Source: Ardenticatenaceae bacterium
GTDB taxonomy: Bacteria; Chloroflexota; Anaerolineae; Promineifilales; Promineifilaceae
Length of the DNA: 45,367 nt
Assembly: GCA_020634245.1 (NCBI GenBank)
Contig: JACKCC010000031.1
Span: forward strand, 1-45,367
Direction of reading: 5' to 3'
Shown: in pieces, positions 42,699 through 45,367 of the stretch
Numbering within the stretch: the first letter of the stretch is position 1
Layout: the number at the start of each line of letters is the position of its first letter
Program-made: the position numbers and the translations under genes
The notes under the pieces: model-generated
Databases searched by the model: none
The model's input: the letters and a program-made list of their open reading frames with translations, nothing else
What the model was told of the DNA's origin: nothing

Positions 42699-43619
42699 AT
42701 GACTAAATTCCCCAGCTTTTACGATCCTAGCCGTATTGGAACCCTGTTCTACCCCGACGTGGCCGCGATTGCTGCCGCAGCTCAAGCCGCCAGCCTGCCC
42801 GCCGCCGTCACGGACAAAAAGAAAATCCATCTGGTCATCATCGACATGCAGATTGACTTTTGCCATACCCAGGGCAGTCTCAACGTTCCCGGCGCAATTG
42901 GCGACATTCAACGGACCATTGAATTCATCTACAACAACGCTGAGCGCATCACCAACATCACCTGCTCCCTTGATTCTCACCTGCCGCACCAGATTTTCCA
43001 CCCGGCCTGGTGGGCTGATGCCGACGGCAACCACCCCGCCCCCTTCACGATGATCACCTACGAGGACATCAAAAATGGCAAATGGCGGCCGCTGGTCATG
43101 CCGGTACAGTCCACCAACTACGTCAAAACGTTGGAGGAACAGGCCAAAAAGACGCTGACCATCTGGCCTTACCACGTGATGATTGGCGGCATAGGCAATG
43201 CGCTGGACCCGGAATTGTGGACGGCCGTTATCTGGCACAGCCTGGCCCGCAAAACCCAACCCACCTGGTTGACCAAAGGCAGCATCCCCCAAACCGAACA
43301 TTACTCCATCATCCAGCCCGAAGTGCCCGTGCCCAACCATCCGCTGGGCGGCAAAAACAAAGCGTTCCTGGACACGCTGGACGACGCCGACGTGGTCGTC
43401 ATTGCCGGTGAAGCCGAAAGCCACTGCGTTCTGGAAACCGTCGAAGATTTGGTCGAAGATTTCGGGGGCAAGCCAGACGCCCTGCGCAAAATCTACTTCC
43501 TGCGCGACTGCACCTCTCCCGTGCAGCACCCCGATGTCGATTTCCACGCCATCGCCCAAAAGCGATTCGATGAATTTGAGAAACAGGGCGTGAATTTTGT
43601 GGACAGCACAAATTTCTAA
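42699..43619 (+). CDS. Nicotinamidase/isochorismatase-family cysteine hydrolase
   Basis: This 306-residue protein is longer than typical nicotinamidases (about 200). It has the D-K-C plan: Asp49 in LVIIDMQIDFCH, the metal site D92-x-H94 in DSHLPHQIFHP, and the likely nucleophile Cys243 in AGEAESHCVLETVEDL. The preceding ALDPELWTAVIWHSLARK and a family-extra insert extend the central part. The family removes amide from nicotinamide or hydrolyses related substrates. GGAGG stands before the ATG. It is the first gene of an operon with a VWA protein and is controlled by the same operator pair as the PP2C-kinase genes, so a role in NAD salvage or degradation in a stress response is suggested (inference). 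Confidence 0.85.
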   Translation: MTKFPSFYDPSRIGTLFYPDVAAIAAAAQAASLPAAVTDKKKIHLVIIDMQIDFCHTQGSLNVPGAIGDIQRTIEFIYNNAERITNITCSLDSHLPHQIFHPAWWADADGNHPAPFTMITYEDIKNGKWRPLVMPVQSTNYVKTLEEQAKKTLTIWPYHVMIGGIGNALDPELWTAVIWHSLARKTQPTWLTKGSIPQTEHYSIIQPEVPVPNHPLGGKNKAFLDTLDDADVVVIAGEAESHCVLETVEDLVEDFGGKPDALRKIYFLRDCTSPVQHPDVDFHAIAQKRFDEFEKQGVNFVDSTNF

Positions 43620-43633
43620 AGGCAGAAATCAGA

Positions 43634-43687
43634 GGGCAGAAGGCAGAAAAGAACGCGAAATTCTGCCTTCATCCTTCTGCCTTCGCA
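43634..43687. repeat. GGCAGAAGG / CCTTCTGCC repeat hairpin
   Basis: GGGCAGAAGGCAGAA on the left and TTCTGCCTTC plus CTTCTGCCTTC on the right form a hairpin in the 80-base gap between the nicotinamidase-like gene and the VWA gene. It could tune expression of the second gene or merely be a repeat insertion. Confidence 0.6.
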
Positions 43688-43699
43688 AAGGAGATCATC

Positions 43700-44500
43700 A
43701 TGACCAACAACAATGGACTGGGCAACCTGGACGATTTATTCCAATCAGCAGAGGCCGACGGCTTAACGGCCGCTTCCCTCGACCTGGTCGTATCCAACCT
43801 TAATGGCCCGACGATGGCCGGGCCGGTGGGCGTGCCGCTGGACCAACTGGCCACCAACGAAGTCACCCTGGCGATGAACATCATCGACATGAGCGGCTCG
43901 ATGGCTCCCTACGCCGCCGACCTGATCCGCGCTTACAACGAAGATTACCTGGCGGCCATGCTCGGCTCCACCGCCAGTGACGACATCCTGGTCAGCACGA
44001 TTTTGTTCGAGGATAAGGTCAAGCTGCTGCACGGCTACGTCAATCTGGCCGACGCCCCTCGACTGACGGCCAAAGATTACGATCCCAATGGCACAACGGC
44101 GCTGTACGATGCGGTCGCCGGTGGGCTGACCAACATGGTCCTCTACGCCCAACAGCTTCGCCAAAGCGGGGTGATGGTACGCGGCATCGTCATCGTTTAC
44201 TCCGATGGAGCCGACAACGCATCGAAACAAAGCGCCCGTGACGTGCGCCGGGCAGCGCAGGATTTACTCAGTCAGGAGATTTACACGCTGGCTTACGTCG
44301 GTTTTGGCCTGAAAAAACCGCTAGGCTTCAAAAGTAACGGCGCCAATCCCGTACAGCCGCTGGCCGATGAAATCGGCTTTCCCCACGCGCTGGCCGCCGG
44401 GCTGGATCACAGTGAGCTACGGCGTATCTTCCACCTGGCGTCAATGTCGGCGGTGCAGGTGAGTCAGGGAACGGCCGTGCCCGCCAACCTGTTCATCTAA
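43700..44500 (+). CDS. VWA-domain protein, TerY-like
   Basis: This 266-residue protein is mostly a von Willebrand factor A domain with a complete MIDAS metal site: D63-x-S65-x-S67 (DMSGS), Thr132/133 in GTTALYDA, and Asp169 in VYSDGADN. No signal peptide is present, so it is cytoplasmic, as is TerY. TerY-type VWA proteins form triads with a PP2C phosphatase and a kinase; both partners are encoded 3-5 kb upstream under the same type of promoter. GGAG precedes the ATG. The first 45 residues are outside the VWA core and of unknown role. An inverted repeat immediately follows the stop. Confidence 0.88.
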   Translation: MTNNNGLGNLDDLFQSAEADGLTAASLDLVVSNLNGPTMAGPVGVPLDQLATNEVTLAMNIIDMSGSMAPYAADLIRAYNEDYLAAMLGSTASDDILVSTILFEDKVKLLHGYVNLADAPRLTAKDYDPNGTTALYDAVAGGLTNMVLYAQQLRQSGVMVRGIVIVYSDGADNASKQSARDVRRAAQDLLSQEIYTLAYVGFGLKKPLGFKSNGANPVQPLADEIGFPHALAAGLDHSELRRIFHLASMSAVQVSQGTAVPANLFI

Positions 44501-44509
44501 ATCCAAATG

Positions 44510-44538
44510 ACCTGCGAGGATTGGCAATCCTCGCAGGT
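44510..44538. terminator. Bidirectional terminator-like hairpin
   Basis: ACCTGCGAGGATT and its exact reverse complement, with a three-base GGC loop, lie between the VWA gene and the convergent right-edge gene. The T-run is weak, so its strength as a terminator is uncertain. Confidence 0.7.
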
Positions 44539-44551
44539 CTAACGTTAACAA

Positions 44552-45367
44552 CTACCCGCCCAACAACGCATTGGCCTGCTGAACGGCCGGAATCAATCGA
44601 TTCAGACTATCGGCCACACTTGATCGGGCATCGCCATAGGACTGGGCCGTTAAAGTGCCGCCGCCATTCTGGCAAAGTGAGAAGACGCCATTATTCCGGT
44701 TGGTCGCATTTTCAACGGCAAAAATATATTCGTTGTAAAGGCCGTTCCATTCATCCGGCAGGGAATGATAGGTAGGACTCGTTGCTAATTGGCGATAATA
44801 GCCTTCATACTCCTGGCAGCTTTCCCACGAACCATTGTATAAACGATCCAGCAGGCCCCCCATCTGATTCAAAACCCATTCAGCCTGGCTCATACTATCC
44901 CGTAGAGTGACCGCATCAAAGGGAACCGGGGCCGGGCGTACCGGCGGTCCGGCCGGTGCCGGTGTAGGCGTAGCGGCAACCGAAGAAACCGTTAATGAAA
45001 TATCATCAAATATGGCCTCGTTATGAAGCGGCAAATTGGGGCCAATCGGCGCGGCATGAAGAATAACGGCCATCGTATCTTGTACAGCAACTGCATCAAC
45101 GCTAATGTATTGCCAGGTGTCTAACGGCCGTACAAATCCCGTACATACACCCGTTCCTTTATTGGGATCAGTCTCATTCAATGGATTCAGGCACAACCGG
45201 GCAGAGTAATCTCCCGCATTTTCAGATACCGTCCGATTTTCCCCGCTACTTGACCATACTTTCACCCACACACCAGCCCGGTAAGTTTGACCGGGCGTAA
45301 TATTTTGTAGGCTTTGGTAATAGTAAGGCCGTTGCCCATTTACGATGACAGTGGAAAGTGTACCAGA
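44552..45367 (-). CDS. Secreted-type protein, N-terminus cut by window end
   Basis: The frame stays open to the last base, so the gene starts beyond the window; at least 271 residues are visible. The first part (YYYQSLQNITPGQTYRAGVW, then VKVW and ...FDDISLTV) looks like a carbohydrate-binding-type beta sandwich of the CenC kind. A Pro/Ala/Thr-rich linker (VAATPTPAPAGPPVRPAP) leads to a C-terminal helical domain with two or three cysteines (WESCQEYEGYY, FSLCQNGG). I do not recognise the helical domain. The linker suggests a surface or secreted protein. Its relation to the neighbouring VWA operon is unclear, as the genes converge. Confidence 0.75.
   Translation of the reverse strand, partial: SGTLSTVIVNGQRPYYYQSLQNITPGQTYRAGVWVKVWSSSGENRTVSENAGDYSARLCLNPLNETDPNKGTGVCTGFVRPLDTWQYISVDAVAVQDTMAVILHAAPIGPNLPLHNEAIFDDISLTVSSVAATPTPAPAGPPVRPAPVPFDAVTLRDSMSQAEWVLNQMGGLLDRLYNGSWESCQEYEGYYRQLATSPTYHSLPDEWNGLYNEYIFAVENATNRNNGVFSLCQNGGGTLTAQSYGDARSSVADSLNRLIPAVQQANALLGG

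Larger units (their letters stand above)
1..45367. repeat. Dispersed palindromic octamer ACGGCCGT (often AACGGCCGTT)
   Basis: At least 57 copies found by eye, in genes and gaps. Examples by first base: 372, 2153, 2962, 4811, 8067, 9256, 13303, 15743, 16503, 17114, 19243, 25762, 29395, 30892, 31498, 32625, 33511, 34005, 36045, 38161, 38484, 39362, 40745, 42322, 43221, 45124. About one would be expected by chance. In proteins it appears mainly as TAV, NGR or RP tripeptides, so it is not tied to one reading frame. It is sparse at 9.6-13.3 kb and almost absent from 19.25 to 29.4 kb. Confidence 0.9.

Noticed and set aside
42663..43559. A 298-codon minus-strand frame opposite the nicotinamidase-like gene
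   Set aside because: Its composition is that of a reverse-complement shadow and the plus frame has catalytic residues and a ribosome-binding site.
1..45367. tRNA, rRNA, riboswitch or transposase genes
   Set aside because: No T-loop-like motif, rRNA sequence, known riboswitch core or transposase-type protein was recognised on either strand by eye; a covariance-model search would be needed to be certain.

Overview
The window looks like chromosomal DNA of a heterotrophic Chloroflexota bacterium (Anaerolineae/Caldilineae-like). The grounds are inferential: Shine-Dalgarno-led bacterial genes at middling GC, lipoproteins with Thr-Pro-rich linkers, many ABC sugar importers and glycoside hydrolases, and degenerate short-repeat hairpins. 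No rRNA, tRNA, CRISPR array or transposase was seen. The DNA carries an intense species-type signature: the palindromic octamer ACGGCCGT occurs at least 57 times where about one is expected.

Layout. (1) 1-5.7 kb, plus strand: end of a GH31 glycosidase, a LacI regulator, a Gfo/Idh/MocA oxidoreductase, a TIM-barrel sugar isomerase/epimerase, a GH29 alpha-L-fucosidase and a corrinoid protein. (2) 5.8-19.05 kb, minus strand: a long pentose-type operon starting at a consensus promoter near 19.1 kb. It encodes a split transketolase, an FGGY kinase, a DUF2291 protein, RbsA, RbsC, a binding protein that is a perfect in-frame tandem duplication, a redoxin, RbsD, ribokinase, an L-fucose-isomerase-type enzyme and an aldo/keto reductase. 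(3) 19.3-30.7 kb, plus strand: a SorC-type regulator, then an oligopeptide/oligosaccharide-type ABC importer, an acetyl-esterase-like hydrolase and two GH140/DUF4038 apiosidase-like enzymes. The promoters of regions 2 and 3 are each flanked by GAATAAWTATTC operators exactly 77 bp apart, so one SorC regulon probably joins polymer side-chain release, oligosaccharide import, monosaccharide import and catabolism. D-apiose through a kinase and split transketolase is the most economical substrate hypothesis; ribose or another pentose remains possible.

(4) 31-37.3 kb, plus strand: a soluble ATPase with a C-terminal PhoB-type DNA-binding domain, followed by a 1,676-residue protein with an outer FG-GAP/propeller region, one membrane helix and a cytosolic ATPase of the same type. 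The pair looks like an undescribed transmembrane sensor and transcription-factor module. (5) 37.4-38.2 kb, minus strand: a MazG-like pyrophosphohydrolase and a SixA phosphatase.

(6) 38.4-44.5 kb: a PP2C phosphatase plus protein kinase operon, and a separate nicotinamidase-like hydrolase plus TerY-like VWA operon. The two promoters are near copies of each other (TTGACA-17-TATTAT), each with two AGTGT-N7-ACACT operators. They appear to form one regulon that assembles a TerY-P-like phosphatase/kinase/VWA triad with a nicotinamidase-family enzyme. A lipoprotein (minus) and a small membrane protein lie between them. A partial secreted protein leaves the window on the right.
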